From an uncultured Ilumatobacter sp. (GTDB taxonomy: Bacteria > Actinomycetota > Acidimicrobiia > Acidimicrobiales > Ilumatobacteraceae): a stretch of DNA of 64,000 nucleotides. The position numbers and the translations under genes are program-made. Where the stretch lies: contig CALCXK010000056.1 in the NCBI GenBank assembly GCA_937905835.1, forward strand, positions 186,001 to 250,000. Reading direction: 5' to 3'. The notes under the pieces were generated by a model. The model did not search any database and was not told the origin of the DNA. It saw only the letters and a program-made list of their open reading frames with translations. This document shows, piece by piece, positions 8,246 to 16,659 of the stretch. Positions within the stretch are counted from its first letter, which is position 1. Each line of letters starts with the position of its first letter.

Positions 8246-9127
8246 TCAGCGCGCCGACGGCAGGCGCGCTGCTTGGGCGGCTGTCGCGGTAGCTGCTGCT
8301 ACACAGACCCGGTCGTTACCGCCACGAATGCGGGCGATCAGGAACCCGGCTGCGAACGCATCGCCGCAGCCCAGTGTGTTGCAGAGTTCAGTCGGCGCTG
8401 CTGGGACCGAGAATGTCGGGTAGCCGCGCCGAGCAACAGTTGCTCCATCGGCGCCACGCGTGACGACGACGCAGTCTGCGAGGTCGAGGAGCGAGTCGGC
8501 GGCCGTCACCGGGTTGTCAACATCGGCCAGGAGAGTTGCTTCGTCGTCGCTCGGGAACATGACAGCACAACCGTTGAATGCTGCTCGCGCCGACGCGACG
8601 TCAGACCGGGCCCGGATGAGTTGCGCCGCCGATGGATCGATTGACCAGGGGATGCCGAGATCGGTTGCCTGCATCGTGAGATGCACGAAGAAAGAACGAC
8701 TCTGCTCGGTCAAGAAGGTGTATCCGGTCAGATGCAACCACGAGGCTGCTGCCAGGTGATTGGCATCGACGTCGCCGTCGACAAGCGCGGTTTGCCCGCT
8801 GAGGTCAGAGACCAACGACCGGTTCCCGTCGGGGCCGACGATCGCTGCAACTGCGCGGGTTGACGCTCCAGCCCGTCGGATGACGTGCGCGTCGACACCG
8901 GCCTGCACGAGGCCATCGACGAGGAACGTGCCGAGATCGTCATCGCCGACCACACCGACAAATCCGACGGTCGATCCGGTCCGCGCAGCCCAAACGGCGA
9001 CGTTCGCGGCAGAACCGCCGCCGTGCATCTCAACAGTGCCGTCGGTGTCGGAGCCGATGATGAGGTCGTCGGCAAGCGAGATCGCCAGGTCGGCATTGAG
9101 GTCTCCGACGCAAAGCAGGTTGACCAT
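8246..9127 (-). CDS. PfkB-family carbohydrate/nucleoside kinase
   Basis: A 293-residue ribokinase-fold protein. The N-terminal signature GGGSAANVAVWAARTG (about 36-51) and the C-terminal PfkB signature NTLGCGDAFAAGFLIAR are clear. The Asp in GCGD is the catalytic base, with Cys replacing the usual Ala. The substrate is a sugar or nucleoside that cannot be fixed from sequence. It lies 12 bases downstream of the NTF2-like gene and shares its strand with the ABM and NTF2 genes, so these probably form one transcript. Confidence 0.87.
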   Translation of the reverse strand: MVNLLCVGDLNADLAISLADDLIIGSDTDGTVEMHGGGSAANVAVWAARTGSTVGFVGVVGDDDLGTFLVDGLVQAGVDAHVIRRAGASTRAVAAIVGPDGNRSLVSDLSGQTALVDGDVDANHLAAASWLHLTGYTFLTEQSRSFFVHLTMQATDLGIPWSIDPSAAQLIRARSDVASARAAFNGCAVMFPSDDEATLLADVDNPVTAADSLLDLADCVVVTRGADGATVARRGYPTFSVPAAPTELCNTLGCGDAFAAGFLIARIRGGNDRVCVAAATATAAQAARLPSAR

Positions 9128-9139
9128 GGGCAGAGGGCG

Positions 9140-9619
9140 TTAGCCCTTCGCGAGACGTTCGAGCATTGCGCCCATTTGGGCATGCACCGCGTTGACGGCC
9201 TGGAGCGGCCGCATCATCACCTTGAACTCGGTGATGATGCCGTCGTCGTTGCACGTGATGATGTCGACGCCGTTGACGTACTTACCTTCGACCGTGGTTT
9301 CGAATTCGAGCATGGCGTGATGGCCCTGCAGGATCGTCTTGATGTAGCCGAACTCGCCGGAGCCCGATTCGGCCGCCTTTGTTTCGACGTCGGCATCGCC
9401 ACCGAGCGTTCCACCCGCAGCAGTGAGGTACAGCATGGTGATGTCGCGACCCTCCTGCGGGGTGAACACGACCGGCGACAGGAAGACAACGTCAGGGTGA
9501 AGCATCGACTCGAGGCCGCCGTCGAGGTTGCCTTTGAGGTGCAGGTACCAATTGTCCATGCAGCCGAAAATCGGATCGCGGGTTTCGGTGTGATTTTTGA
9601 CAACGGCGCCGTTGCTCAT
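9140..9619 (-). CDS. NTF2-like (SnoaL-type) protein
   Basis: A 159-residue cone-shaped NTF2-fold protein. The motif DNWYLHLKGNLDGGLESMLHPDVVFLSPVVFTPQEG is typical of SnoaL-like polyketide cyclase/limonene-epoxide-hydrolase relatives, with later strands GHHAMLEFETTVEG and ITEFKVMMRPL. Catalytic role unknown. The start at 9619 is chosen because it overlaps the ABM stop as ATGA, indicating coupling; a longer frame upstream reads antisense-like sequence. Confidence 0.8.
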   Translation of the reverse strand: MSNGAVVKNHTETRDPIFGCMDNWYLHLKGNLDGGLESMLHPDVVFLSPVVFTPQEGRDITMLYLTAAGGTLGGDADVETKAAESGSGEFGYIKTILQGHHAMLEFETTVEGKYVNGVDIITCNDDGIITEFKVMMRPLQAVNAVHAQMGAMLERLAKG

Positions 9620-9918
9620 CCAAGTGACTCCACGGAGTCGATCATGTACTTGTTGATGTTTCTGCTGGCGAGGGCAAGGCCCTTGCGGGTCTCCTGCCAT
9701 GCGGCCATATGGTCGCTGGCGAAGTGAGCATCAAGCGATGCCTGATCGTCCCACAACTCGTAGAGCATGATGCGGGTGTTGTCGTTCGGGTCGGGGGAGA
9801 AGGCGTATTCCCGGCAACCGGCCTCGTTGAGAGTTGCGGCGACCATGGGTTGCACCGCATCGAGGAACGCAGCACGTCCTCCTGGTTGGGTAACGAGGGT
9901 TCCGGCGATGATCAGCAT
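9616..9918 (-). CDS. ABM-domain putative quinol monooxygenase
   Basis: A 100-residue ABM protein. Features are IIAGTLVTQPGGRAAFLDAV, the conserved EAGCREYAFSPDPNDNTRIMLYELWDDQASLDAHFASDHM core and a helix near the C-terminus. The EYAFS and E-W-D-x4-DAH pattern is that of YgiN/ABM quinol monooxygenases. It is coupled by a 4-base overlap to the NTF2-like gene. The pair could act as a small oxidation-cyclisation or epoxide module, but that is inference. Confidence 0.85.
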   Translation of the reverse strand: MLIIAGTLVTQPGGRAAFLDAVQPMVAATLNEAGCREYAFSPDPNDNTRIMLYELWDDQASLDAHFASDHMAAWQETRKGLALASRNINKYMIDSVESLG

Positions 9919-10073
9919 GCTCCAAGCGTATTGTACGAGTGCGTCGTCAACCTCAGCGGTCGGTCGGTGCAGGGATACCCAATGAATGACAGCAGTGGGT
10001 GACAGGCGCGGTCACAGAAAACGGGCTCGGGCGCGAAGCCGGTATCCGCTGCGGTATCTGCCACGCTCATCGG

Positions 10074-10826
10074 ATGGCCGCTATCTCCGGAGCTTCCGAA
10101 CTGCTCGATCCGCCAGCGGTCGGCCGACGATTCCATGCGGAACGAAAGGTCCGGCTCGGCGACGTCGATCCGCGTGGGGAACTGCGCCTTGATGCAACGG
10201 CGCGCTACCTGCAAGACATCGCGAGCGATGATGCAGCAGATGCCGAACTCGACGGCGCCTGGGGATGGGTGGTGCGGCGTTCGATGATCGATGTGCGCCA
10301 GCCAGCAGTGCTCGACGAGGTTCTCGCGGTGACGACGTACTGCACGGGCCTCGGCCGAAGCTGGGCGGAACGAACAACGATCCTTGCCGGATCGCTCGGT
10401 GCCGCTATCGCGACCGTGAGCATCTGGGTCCAGGTCGCTACGGATACCGGCCGGCCGGCGGCGCTGACACAGCAGTTCATCAATGCCTACGGCCCGGCAT
10501 GCGATGGTCGGAAAGTCTCGGCACGGCTCGCGCTTGCGGCGCCGATCGGTCTGGCCAGTGCCATCCCATGGTCTGTCAGGCGGGCCGATCTCGACCCGTT
10601 CGATCACGTCAACAATGCCGCAAATTGGGCGTTCGTCGAAGAATCGCTCAACGGAACGACGTCGCGACGTGGCCGTGCGGAAATGGAGTTCGTCGGGCCG
10701 GTGACGTACGGAACAAGCGTCCAGAGCGTCGTCGAGCGCGCTGACGGAGCGACGTCGATGTGGTTGCTGAATGAGGGCTCAGTGCTCAGCGCAGCGCGCT
10801 GGTCGCCTGAACTCAGCGGAGGGTGA
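10074..10826 (+). CDS. Acyl-ACP thioesterase-like double-hotdog protein
   Basis: A 250-residue tandem hotdog protein resembling bacterial FatA/B-type acyl-ACP thioesterases: N-terminal RFHAERKVRLGDVDPRGELRLDATARYLQDIASDDA, and second hotdog VRRADLDPFDHVNNAANWAFVEESL. The D-x-F-D-H-V-N-N motif supplies the catalytic Asp, Asn and His region. Expected reaction: hydrolysis of fatty acyl-ACP to free fatty acid. The ATG at 10074 is preferred over an in-frame one 75 bases upstream because the extra residues do not resemble the family. Its 3' end overlaps convergent selD by 14 bases. Confidence 0.82.
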   Translation: MAAISGASELLDPPAVGRRFHAERKVRLGDVDPRGELRLDATARYLQDIASDDAADAELDGAWGWVVRRSMIDVRQPAVLDEVLAVTTYCTGLGRSWAERTTILAGSLGAAIATVSIWVQVATDTGRPAALTQQFINAYGPACDGRKVSARLALAAPIGLASAIPWSVRRADLDPFDHVNNAANWAFVEESLNGTTSRRGRAEMEFVGPVTYGTSVQSVVERADGATSMWLLNEGSVLSAARWSPELSGG

Positions 10827-11865
10827 GGCCGGGCGTGCCGCCGGTGGTTGAACCGATGCGGGCAGCTCGATGCCCGGTGGCAGCGAGTTCGGCGAGCACA
10901 GCAGCGGTTTCACCGGGGTCGACTCCGAAGACCAGGCCGCCTGAAGTTTGTGCGTCAGCGATCAACAGTTGATGTATCTCGCCGTGGCTACCGGCGTCGA
11001 GGAAGTCCATGCCCCACTCAAGATTGCGTCGCGACCCGCCGGGCATAACCCCTGCCTCGGCGTGGTCAACAGCGCCGCTGAGAAATGGCACGGCATCGAA
11101 CTCGATCGTCGTGGAGACATGTGATTCGAGCGACATGCGGCCCAAGTGGCCGAGCAGACCGAACCCGGTGACATCTGTGCAGCCAGTGGCGCCGGCACTG
11201 AGGGCGACGCGGCAGCCGACGTCGTTCAGTCGAATCATGGAAGCAACAGCGCCAGCGGCTTGTGCCTCGGTCGCCGTACCAGACTTGATCGCGGTGGTCA
11301 GTACGCCGACGCCCAACGCCTTGGTCAGAATGATGTCTTGCCCTGGGCGAAGCCCGGCGTTGGTCAGGATGCGGTCAGGATGGACCTCGCCGGTGACTGA
11401 CATGCCGTACTTTGGTTCGGGATCATCGATTGTGTGTCCGCCGACGATGACGAAACCGCCAGCCGTTGCGATGTCTTGCCCGCCAGCGAGGAGCTCGGAC
11501 AGCAACTCGATCGGCAGTGCGTCTTTGGGCCAACCGACGAGGTTGAGCGCGAAGAGCGGGCGGCCACCCATTGCATAGATATCGGACACGCTGTTCGCAG
11601 CAGCCACTTGGCCCCAGGTGCGCGCATCATCGACCACCGGGGTGATGAAGTCGGCAGTGGAGACGATTGCTCGGTCGTCGTCGAGTTTCCACACTGCGGC
11701 GTCGTCGCCGGTGTCAGTGCCGACGAGGAGTTCGTCAGGATGATCGGTTTCGAGATGGCGCACGACGTGCGCCAGTTCGCCAGGGGCGAGTTTGCAGCCT
11801 CAACCGGCGCCGTGACTGAACTGTGTCAACCGAATCCGGTCGCGCTCGTTGTCGTTGTCATGCAT
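10813..11865 (-). CDS. selD: Selenide, water dikinase (SelD), itself a predicted selenoprotein with in-frame UGA
   Basis: The full gene runs from the ATG at 11865 (AAAGGGGG ribosome site just upstream) through a UGA at 11802-11800 to the stop at 10813: 350 residues against 347 in E. coli. Codon 22 is UGA in the context RLTQFSHGAG-U-GCKLAP, exactly where E. coli SelD has catalytic Cys17 (GAGCGCK). Downstream are Lys25, the glycine-rich DDAAVW, STADFITPVVDD and GGHTIDDPEP motifs. Role: ATP + selenide to selenophosphate for selenocysteine tRNA. A candidate bacterial SECIS hairpin follows the UGA. Reading only from an internal GTG would remove the catalytic residue. No selA, selB or tRNA-Sec is in the window. 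It follows the ACT gene by 46 bases. Confidence 0.93.
11756..11774 (-). promoter_or_regulatory. Candidate bacterial SECIS hairpin in selD mRNA
   Basis: In the mRNA a perfect 8-bp stem, UGGCGCAC/GUGCGCCA, closes a GUC loop. The stem starts 25 bases and the loop 33 bases after the UGA codon. Bacterial SECIS elements are short stem-loops with a G in the first two loop bases, lying within about 16-37 bases of the UGA, so this fits. A weaker UCGCC/GGCGA hairpin lies closer to the UGA. Confidence 0.6.
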
Positions 11866-11911
11866 GTTCGCCCCCTTTCCGAAACTGTCGGTGTGCTGAA
11901 GTTCTACCGGC

Positions 11912-12436
11912 TTATTCTGGCCGAAGGTCGAGGTCGACCATCAACTCGTTGGCGATGTCTTCAAGTGTTTCGCGGAGTTGATCGAGCGGCAGTTCGTTCG
12001 GAACTCGTAGCGTGGCCTTTGCTTCGAACAGAGGCTCGCCCGACATTGGAGCCGACGTCGTGTTGGTTTCGAGTTCGAGGATGCTCACGTTGCGGGTTGC
12101 GAGTGCTGCCGAGATTTCGCTGATGATTCCGGGGCGGTCCTGGCCAATGAGCTCGAGGCGCAGCAGGTTCTCGGGCGGCCCGTCTTCAGTTGACGACGAA
12201 GCAATCGCCACCTGCACATCCAGGAGGCCCTGGGCATTGAGGCTGTCGAGACTGGCCTGGAGGGCTGTGACGTTCTCGTCGGGTACGGAAACGACAACGA
12301 TGCCCGCAAACTGGCCGGCGAGGCGCGCCATGTGGCTGCGGTCCCAGCTGCCGCCATGGCGCGCAATGGGGCCGGCGAGTGCGTCGACGAGTCCGGACGT
12401 GTCGTTGCCAATGACGGTGAGCACCAGTGTTGCCAT
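11912..12436 (-). CDS. Tandem ACT-domain (GcvR-like) regulatory protein
   Basis: A 174-residue protein made of two ACT domains: residues about 3-80 (ATLVLTVIGNDTSGLVDALAGPIARHGGSW) and about 92-170 (LLRLELIGQDRPGIISEISAALATRNVSILEL). The second carries the classic DRPGI turn. The layout matches GcvR-type glycine-cleavage regulators, which sense amino acids and have no DNA-binding domain. It is immediately upstream of selD on the same strand, so the two may be cotranscribed; a functional link to selenium metabolism is not established. Confidence 0.85.
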   Translation of the reverse strand: MATLVLTVIGNDTSGLVDALAGPIARHGGSWDRSHMARLAGQFAGIVVVSVPDENVTALQASLDSLNAQGLLDVQVAIASSSTEDGPPENLLRLELIGQDRPGIISEISAALATRNVSILELETNTTSAPMSGEPLFEAKATLRVPNELPLDQLRETLEDIANELMVDLDLRPE

Positions 12437-12490
12437 TGGCGCAGTGTGTCAGACGTAGCGGGGCCGAGTGCTGAACTCCGACTGACAAGT

Positions 12491-13528
12491 TCAGTAGGCG
12501 GCAACAATCGGGGCGAGTTCAGTCGGTGTCGCGCCGTGCATGATGACGGCATCCGCGCCGAGCGACAGCTGGCGGCGAACTGCTGCGGCACATTGCTTGG
12601 CCGAGCCGGTGGCTGCCGGTGCAAGCCATTCGGCTGGGAGCAGGGTGGCGATGTGTTCGAGCTGTTCGGTTGTTGCCACCGCGTCGATCGCTCCCTTGAT
12701 GCTCTGCACCATGTGGTCGGCACGGAAAGTGGCCAGTAGCTCCGGGTCCCAGTTGTTCGTCGTGACCATCAGGTCGCCATACGCCTGGAGATAGGTGGCG
12801 AGGCGACCAGCCGTCTTCTTGAGCCTCAGCGGCTCGTCGATGTGGTCGCCGACGGTGGCATAGCAAGACCAGACCGTGACGTCGCTCGGGTCGCGACCGG
12901 CCCGTTCGGCAGCCTGCTTGACCGTCGCGACGCAACGGTGGACTGTCTCGTCAGAGAAAAAAGTGTGAAGGATGACGTTGTCGAATGCTCGGCCGCCGAG
13001 TTCGAGCGTGTTCGGCCCGAAGGCCACGATCGACAGGTCGATGTCTTCGTCGAAGGTCGGGTCGAGCCGGAGTACCGGGTACGTACCGATCGGGCCGTCG
13101 TGGCCAATGATCGTCTCGCCGTGCCAGAGGCGTCGCATCACCCCGGCGAAGTCTTCCATTTGTGCGGTCGTGATGCGGTCGATGCCGTACGCATCGAACA
13201 GAGGAGCGATGCCGCGGCCGATGCCGAGTGAAAAGCGGCCACCGGTCAGTCGGTGCATCGTCGTGGCATGAGCGGCAGTGACAATCGGGTGGCGAGTGTT
13301 GTGGTTGGTGGCGCCAGTAATGATTTTGATGTGGTTCGACACTGCGCCGACTGCGCCCGACAGGGTGAATGCCTCCTTGATGTTGAAGCGTTCGGAGATG
13401 AACACGGCGCCGAGGCCGAGTTCTTCGGCGTGGCGTACCTCGTCGATCAGGTCACGGGGCGATTCCGGCGCGCCGGCCAACGTGTAAAACCCCAACTCCG
13501 GATGGCGAACCGACGTGTCATCGCTCAT
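12491..13528 (-). CDS. LLM-class F420-dependent oxidoreductase
   Basis: A 345-residue luciferase-like monooxygenase fold. Motifs are LGFYTLAGAPESPRDLIDEVRHAEELGLGAVFISERFNIKE, TGATNHNTRHPIVTAAHATTMHRLTGGRFSLGIGRG and DVTVWSCYATVGD. The wording and length match the actinobacterial TIGR03857 type of F420 oxidoreductase. F420 use is inferred from family and taxon. The start at 13528 (MSDDTSVRHPE) is chosen because the upstream frame is antisense to the neighbouring VOC gene. It is divergent from the VOC gene with about 60 bases between starts. Confidence 0.85.
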   Translation of the reverse strand: MSDDTSVRHPELGFYTLAGAPESPRDLIDEVRHAEELGLGAVFISERFNIKEAFTLSGAVGAVSNHIKIITGATNHNTRHPIVTAAHATTMHRLTGGRFSLGIGRGIAPLFDAYGIDRITTAQMEDFAGVMRRLWHGETIIGHDGPIGTYPVLRLDPTFDEDIDLSIVAFGPNTLELGGRAFDNVILHTFFSDETVHRCVATVKQAAERAGRDPSDVTVWSCYATVGDHIDEPLRLKKTAGRLATYLQAYGDLMVTTNNWDPELLATFRADHMVQSIKGAIDAVATTEQLEHIATLLPAEWLAPAATGSAKQCAAAVRRQLSLGADAVIMHGATPTELAPIVAAY

Positions 13529-13591
13529 GGTCAGCGACCGTAGTGGTGCGCCGACTCGCTCGACGTAGCGCACTGTTCGTAGCGTTCTTGC

Positions 13592-14254
13592 ATGATCCGT
13601 CTTCGCCAGGTTGCCCTCGTCGCCCACGATCTCGCTGACGTTGTCAGTGAACTCTGCGACACGCTCGGCTTGACCGTTTGCTTCAACGATCCTGGAGTCG
13701 GTGAGTTCGGCCTCCACAACGCATTGATGGTGATCGGCGATCAGTTCCTCGAAGTCGTGTCACCGACGAAGCCTGACACCGCTGGCGGCCGCCTGCTCGA
13801 GAAGCGCAACGGTGACGGCGGGTACATGGCTATCTATGAAGTCGATGATCTCGATGATCGGCTCGAACACCTCGCAGCGCACGACACTCGAATCATTTGG
13901 GCAGGTGATTTCCCGACGATCCGCGGTCGCCACCTGCACCCCCGTGATGTCGGTGGGGTGATTGCTTCGCTCGATCAGCCGATCCCGCAGGGCAGCTGGA
14001 CCTGGGCGGGCCCCACGTGGCAGCCAAACCAAGACGGCACCGTCGTGGCCGCAATTGCCGGCGTCACGGTGGGCGCAGTTGACCCCGACGCAATGTCGGC
14101 ACGTTGGCAGGAACTCGGCCTTCGGACCGCCGTGCGATTTGTCTCAGCGGCTGAGCGCGGCGAAGGCCTCGATGGTGTCGACCTGGTAGCCAGTGACCGC
14201 GACCGAGTCGGCGAGGCGCACCGCATCGGCGGAGTCACCTTCACGCTCGTGTAA
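13592..14254 (+). CDS. VOC-superfamily (glyoxalase-like) protein
   Basis: A 220-residue protein with a clear glyoxalase-like first module (IRLRQVALVAHDLADVVSELCDTLGLTVCFNDPGVGEFGLHNALMVIGDQFLEVVSP). A second paired beta-alpha-beta-beta-beta module follows (VVAAIAGVTVGAVDPDAMSARWQELGL). Potential metal ligands are His11, the Glu in FLEVV and later His residues, but the substrate is unknown. The start ATG at 13592 directly opens the first strand. Its end overlaps a tiny minus-strand frame by 14 bases. Confidence 0.8.
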   Translation: MIRLRQVALVAHDLADVVSELCDTLGLTVCFNDPGVGEFGLHNALMVIGDQFLEVVSPTKPDTAGGRLLEKRNGDGGYMAIYEVDDLDDRLEHLAAHDTRIIWAGDFPTIRGRHLHPRDVGGVIASLDQPIPQGSWTWAGPTWQPNQDGTVVAAIAGVTVGAVDPDAMSARWQELGLRTAVRFVSAAERGEGLDGVDLVASDRDRVGEAHRIGGVTFTLV

Positions 14255-14351
14255 CCGAGGGCGTTCGCTCAGCACGAATCATCCTGATGGTGTCGGGCGA
14301 GACCCAGTCGTCGAACATCGGCACTCCGGCAATGATCGGTTGGTTCGCCAC
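14241..14351 (-). CDS. Possible 36-residue small protein downstream of azlD
   Basis: A GTG at 14351, 12 bases after the azlD stop, opens a frame reading VANQPIIAGVPMFDDWVSP and ending at 14241, with a CAGGTG context but no strong ribosome site. Composition is protein-like (PIIAGVPMFDD; DTIRMIRAER). It could be a real leader-sized gene or the tail of a lost gene. No family recognised. Confidence 0.25.
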   Translation of the reverse strand: MANQPIIAGVPMFDDWVSPDTIRMIRAERTPSVTRA

Positions 14352-14363
14352 CTGATTGCTGGA

Positions 14364-14693
14364 TCAAGACGAGAAGATCTCGGTCAGGAGAAGCAGTGTC
14401 GCCATGCCGACGATCAGCATGAACACAAGGTTTTTGGTTCGTACGCCGACAACGGCCGCCAGCCCGAGTGACGCCAGTTCGATCGCATCGATGTCGACGC
14501 TTGTGCCACCATCGCCGCCAACTGCCAGGTTGACGGTCAAAGCTGCGAGGACTGCCGGTCCAACGTTCTGGAGTGCTCGTTCGACCACGACCGGAAGTGT
14601 TCGGTCGGCCAGCAACAGGATCAGCCCGGCCCGGAAGGCGTAGGTGCCGAGCGTGGCTGCGACGAGTACGAGGAGTGCCGCGCGGTTGCTCAC
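14364..14693 (-). CDS. azlD: AzlD-like branched-chain amino acid exporter small subunit
   Basis: A 109-residue protein with three to four membrane segments (ALLVLVAATLGTYAFRAGLILLL; VGPAVLAALTVNLAV; LASLGLAAVVGV; LVFMLIVGMATLLLL). The TYAFRA motif near the N-terminus is the AzlD signature. It pairs with AzlC to export branched-chain amino acids. The start overlaps the azlC stop by four bases. Confidence 0.88.
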   Translation of the reverse strand: MSNRAALLVLVAATLGTYAFRAGLILLLADRTLPVVVERALQNVGPAVLAALTVNLAVGGDGGTSVDIDAIELASLGLAAVVGVRTKNLVFMLIVGMATLLLLTEIFSS

Positions 14694-15415
14694 TGGTCGA
14701 CCTCCCGTTGAATCGTCAGGGCTGTGATCCGTTGCTCTGCAATCGCTCCTGCGACCAGGCCGCAGACCGCTCCGACGAGAATGCCGAGACGGTCGGACAA
14801 CCCAGCTGCAAGGAGCGAGACGGATCCGCCGACCAGCGCAGCGATACCGGCGGGAACGCGCTTGATTGCGAAAAGTGCCAACCCGGTGAACATGACCACG
14901 GGCGCAAAGTCAAGGCGCCATGCCTCGGGGATGATCGGGCCAATCACCATGCCGAGCGGGACAGCGACGTTCCAGGTGGTGGCGAACAACACCATCGTTG
15001 TGACGTAGTAGCGACGAAATGAGTCGGGTTCTCGGTCGGATCGCAGCATCGCCAGTGCGAACACCTGATCAATGAGCATGAACGGGCCGACCCAGCGGAA
15101 CCACCTCGGTTGTGCACGGAACATCGATGCCAGCGCAGCGCTGTACATGACATGACGGCTGTTGATCACGAGCACTGCGGAGATGATCGCCCAGAGTGAT
15201 GCCGTGCCGGCAAGAGTGACCATCGTGAGCTGGGCGGCACCGGCAAACACCAGGGGAGAGCTGAGCCAGGCAGCCCACAGTGGCATTTCAGACTTGGTCA
15301 TCGCCAAGCCGAGGACGAAGCCAAATGGGACGGCGGGAATCAGTAGGGGGATCGCATCGATGAACGCTTGCCGGTCGACACGGCTGTGGCGTGTCGGCGC
15401 CGCTTCGGTTTCCAC
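14690..15415 (-). CDS. azlC: AzlC-like branched-chain amino acid exporter large subunit
   Basis: A 241-residue membrane protein with about seven helices. Family features are FIDAIPLLIPAVPFGFVLGLAM near the N-terminus, SPLVFAGAAQLTMVTL, INSRHVMYSAALA and YYVTTMVLFATTWNVAVPLG. It is the large subunit of the LIV-E exporter and is coupled to azlD. It is divergent from the phosphonate-type locus and separated from it by a 100-base spacer. No Lrp-type regulator is adjacent. Confidence 0.9.
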   Translation of the reverse strand: METEAAPTRHSRVDRQAFIDAIPLLIPAVPFGFVLGLAMTKSEMPLWAAWLSSPLVFAGAAQLTMVTLAGTASLWAIISAVLVINSRHVMYSAALASMFRAQPRWFRWVGPFMLIDQVFALAMLRSDREPDSFRRYYVTTMVLFATTWNVAVPLGMVIGPIIPEAWRLDFAPVVMFTGLALFAIKRVPAGIAALVGGSVSLLAAGLSDRLGILVGAVCGLVAGAIAEQRITALTIQREVDQ

Positions 15416-15518
15416 TCGGCGAACCGTACGGCCAGCGGTTGGGTTCGCACCGCGTGGGTTCTGCCACGGCTGGTGCGATCGGCACCCGCCTCGATGAGCG
15501 GGTTCTAGCCTGGCCCCG

Positions 15519-15677
15519 GTGCGGCTGATCTCTTACCTGGCACCTGGTTACCCGGCGGCTCTGTTTGAAGCGTTAGCCGAGTTGATTGGTGTCGATCTCG
15601 GTTTCGTCGTCGACCGATCGGGCCCTGACCCTGCGCTCGATCCGATTACTGATTCCGGGCGGTGCCGGTCTGAGTAA
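15519..15677 (+). pseudogene. Truncated PhnD-like phosphonate/phosphite-binding protein (N-terminus only)
   Basis: A GTG at 15519 opens VRLISYLAPGYPAALFEALA followed by LIGVDLGFVVDRSGPDPALDPITDSGR, then a stop at 15675-15677. This matches the first beta-alpha unit of PhnD-type substrate-binding proteins, where a D-P-x-x-D-G-x-D-L stretch would follow. Homology stops near 15660, where the LysR gene's 3' end begins (15646). No signal peptide remains. The rest of the gene was lost by deletion or rearrangement. Its position beside a phosphonate-oxygenase operon supports the identification. Confidence 0.55.
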
Positions 15678-16554
15678 GCCAAGCCACCGTTGCTGTAACG
15701 GCGCTGCTGGGGCGTCGGCTCGGCCAGGTCACGGTGTATTGCCGGTCTGTGCTGACCGTGGGGCCGACCACAACCAGCGCCTCGCCGTCGAGGAGTTCAT
15801 CGAGGAGTCCGGCCCATCCGAGCGCCACACCTCGGCCGAGCATCACTGCTTGCAAGACGCTCGGGTAACTGTTGAACTCAACGCGCCCACGGCTTGGTGT
15901 GAGGCGAAGGTCGAAGCGTTCGAGCCAATCAGCCCACGACATCCAGGGCCGGTCGGCCGAGTCCATGTGCAGCAATGGCGCCGCGAGAACATCAGCGGCA
16001 GGGCTCGCCGAGTGCAAGCCGTGTGCTGCAGCCAGGCTCGGTGTCGCAATCGGGAACACCGACTCGCCAAACAGTGCAACTTCTTCGTGGCCCGGCCATG
16101 ACTCGGTTGAGACGCGAACAGCGGCGTCGAACGAGCCGTTCGCCAGTTCTGATTCGCGGTCGTAGAGCCACAGGCGGAGGTCGCGATCGCCGAGCGCCTG
16201 CTGAAGCGAATCGAGTGCGGGAAGCACAAGTTGCTGAGCGAAACCGGGCGGCATAGCCAGAACAAAGGTGTCGTCGGTGTCAGTGACCTCAGACAGGGTG
16301 TGCTCGATGGCAGCAAAGCTGACGTCAAGGCTGTCGGCGAGGGCCCGCCCGGCAGCAGTGAGGGCCACGCGGTTCGACTGCCGATCGAACAGAGCAGTAT
16401 CGAGTGCAGTCTCGAGCTGTTTGATCTGACGGGTCACCGCCGGCTGAGCGATGCCTAACTCGCGACCGGCCGCAGACAGAGAACCGAGTCGCGCTGCCGC
16501 TTCGAACACAGCCAGCCGTTGCAGGCGATCGACCTGACGAACGAGCTGCCTCAT
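15646..16554 (-). CDS. LysR-family transcriptional regulator
   Basis: A 302-residue LTTR. The N-terminal winged helix-turn-helix is RLAVFEAAARLGSLSAAGRELGIAQPAVTRQIKQLETALDTALFDR (residues about 12-58), and the C-terminal co-inducer domain resembles GcvA-type regulators. It is divergent from the Fe/2OG oxygenase operon and is the obvious candidate regulator. The intergenic region 16555-16659 contains ATTCTTGCGAGTCAT- and CATAACAACAGAGTATGG-type AT-rich segments suited to a T-N11-A box, though I cannot single one out. The inducer could be an organophosphonate. Confidence 0.88.
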   Translation of the reverse strand: MRQLVRQVDRLQRLAVFEAAARLGSLSAAGRELGIAQPAVTRQIKQLETALDTALFDRQSNRVALTAAGRALADSLDVSFAAIEHTLSEVTDTDDTFVLAMPPGFAQQLVLPALDSLQQALGDRDLRLWLYDRESELANGSFDAAVRVSTESWPGHEEVALFGESVFPIATPSLAAAHGLHSASPAADVLAAPLLHMDSADRPWMSWADWLERFDLRLTPSRGRVEFNSYPSVLQAVMLGRGVALGWAGLLDELLDGEALVVVGPTVSTDRQYTVTWPSRRPSSAVTATVAWLTQTGTARNQ

Positions 16555-16659
16555 GCCGTCGCCCCAACCTGCAGATTCTTGCGAGTCATAACAACAGAGT
16601 ATGGCACTCTGCCGAATAAACGTCTGTCACGATCGGTAGCGGACGTGGACAATGGAGCT

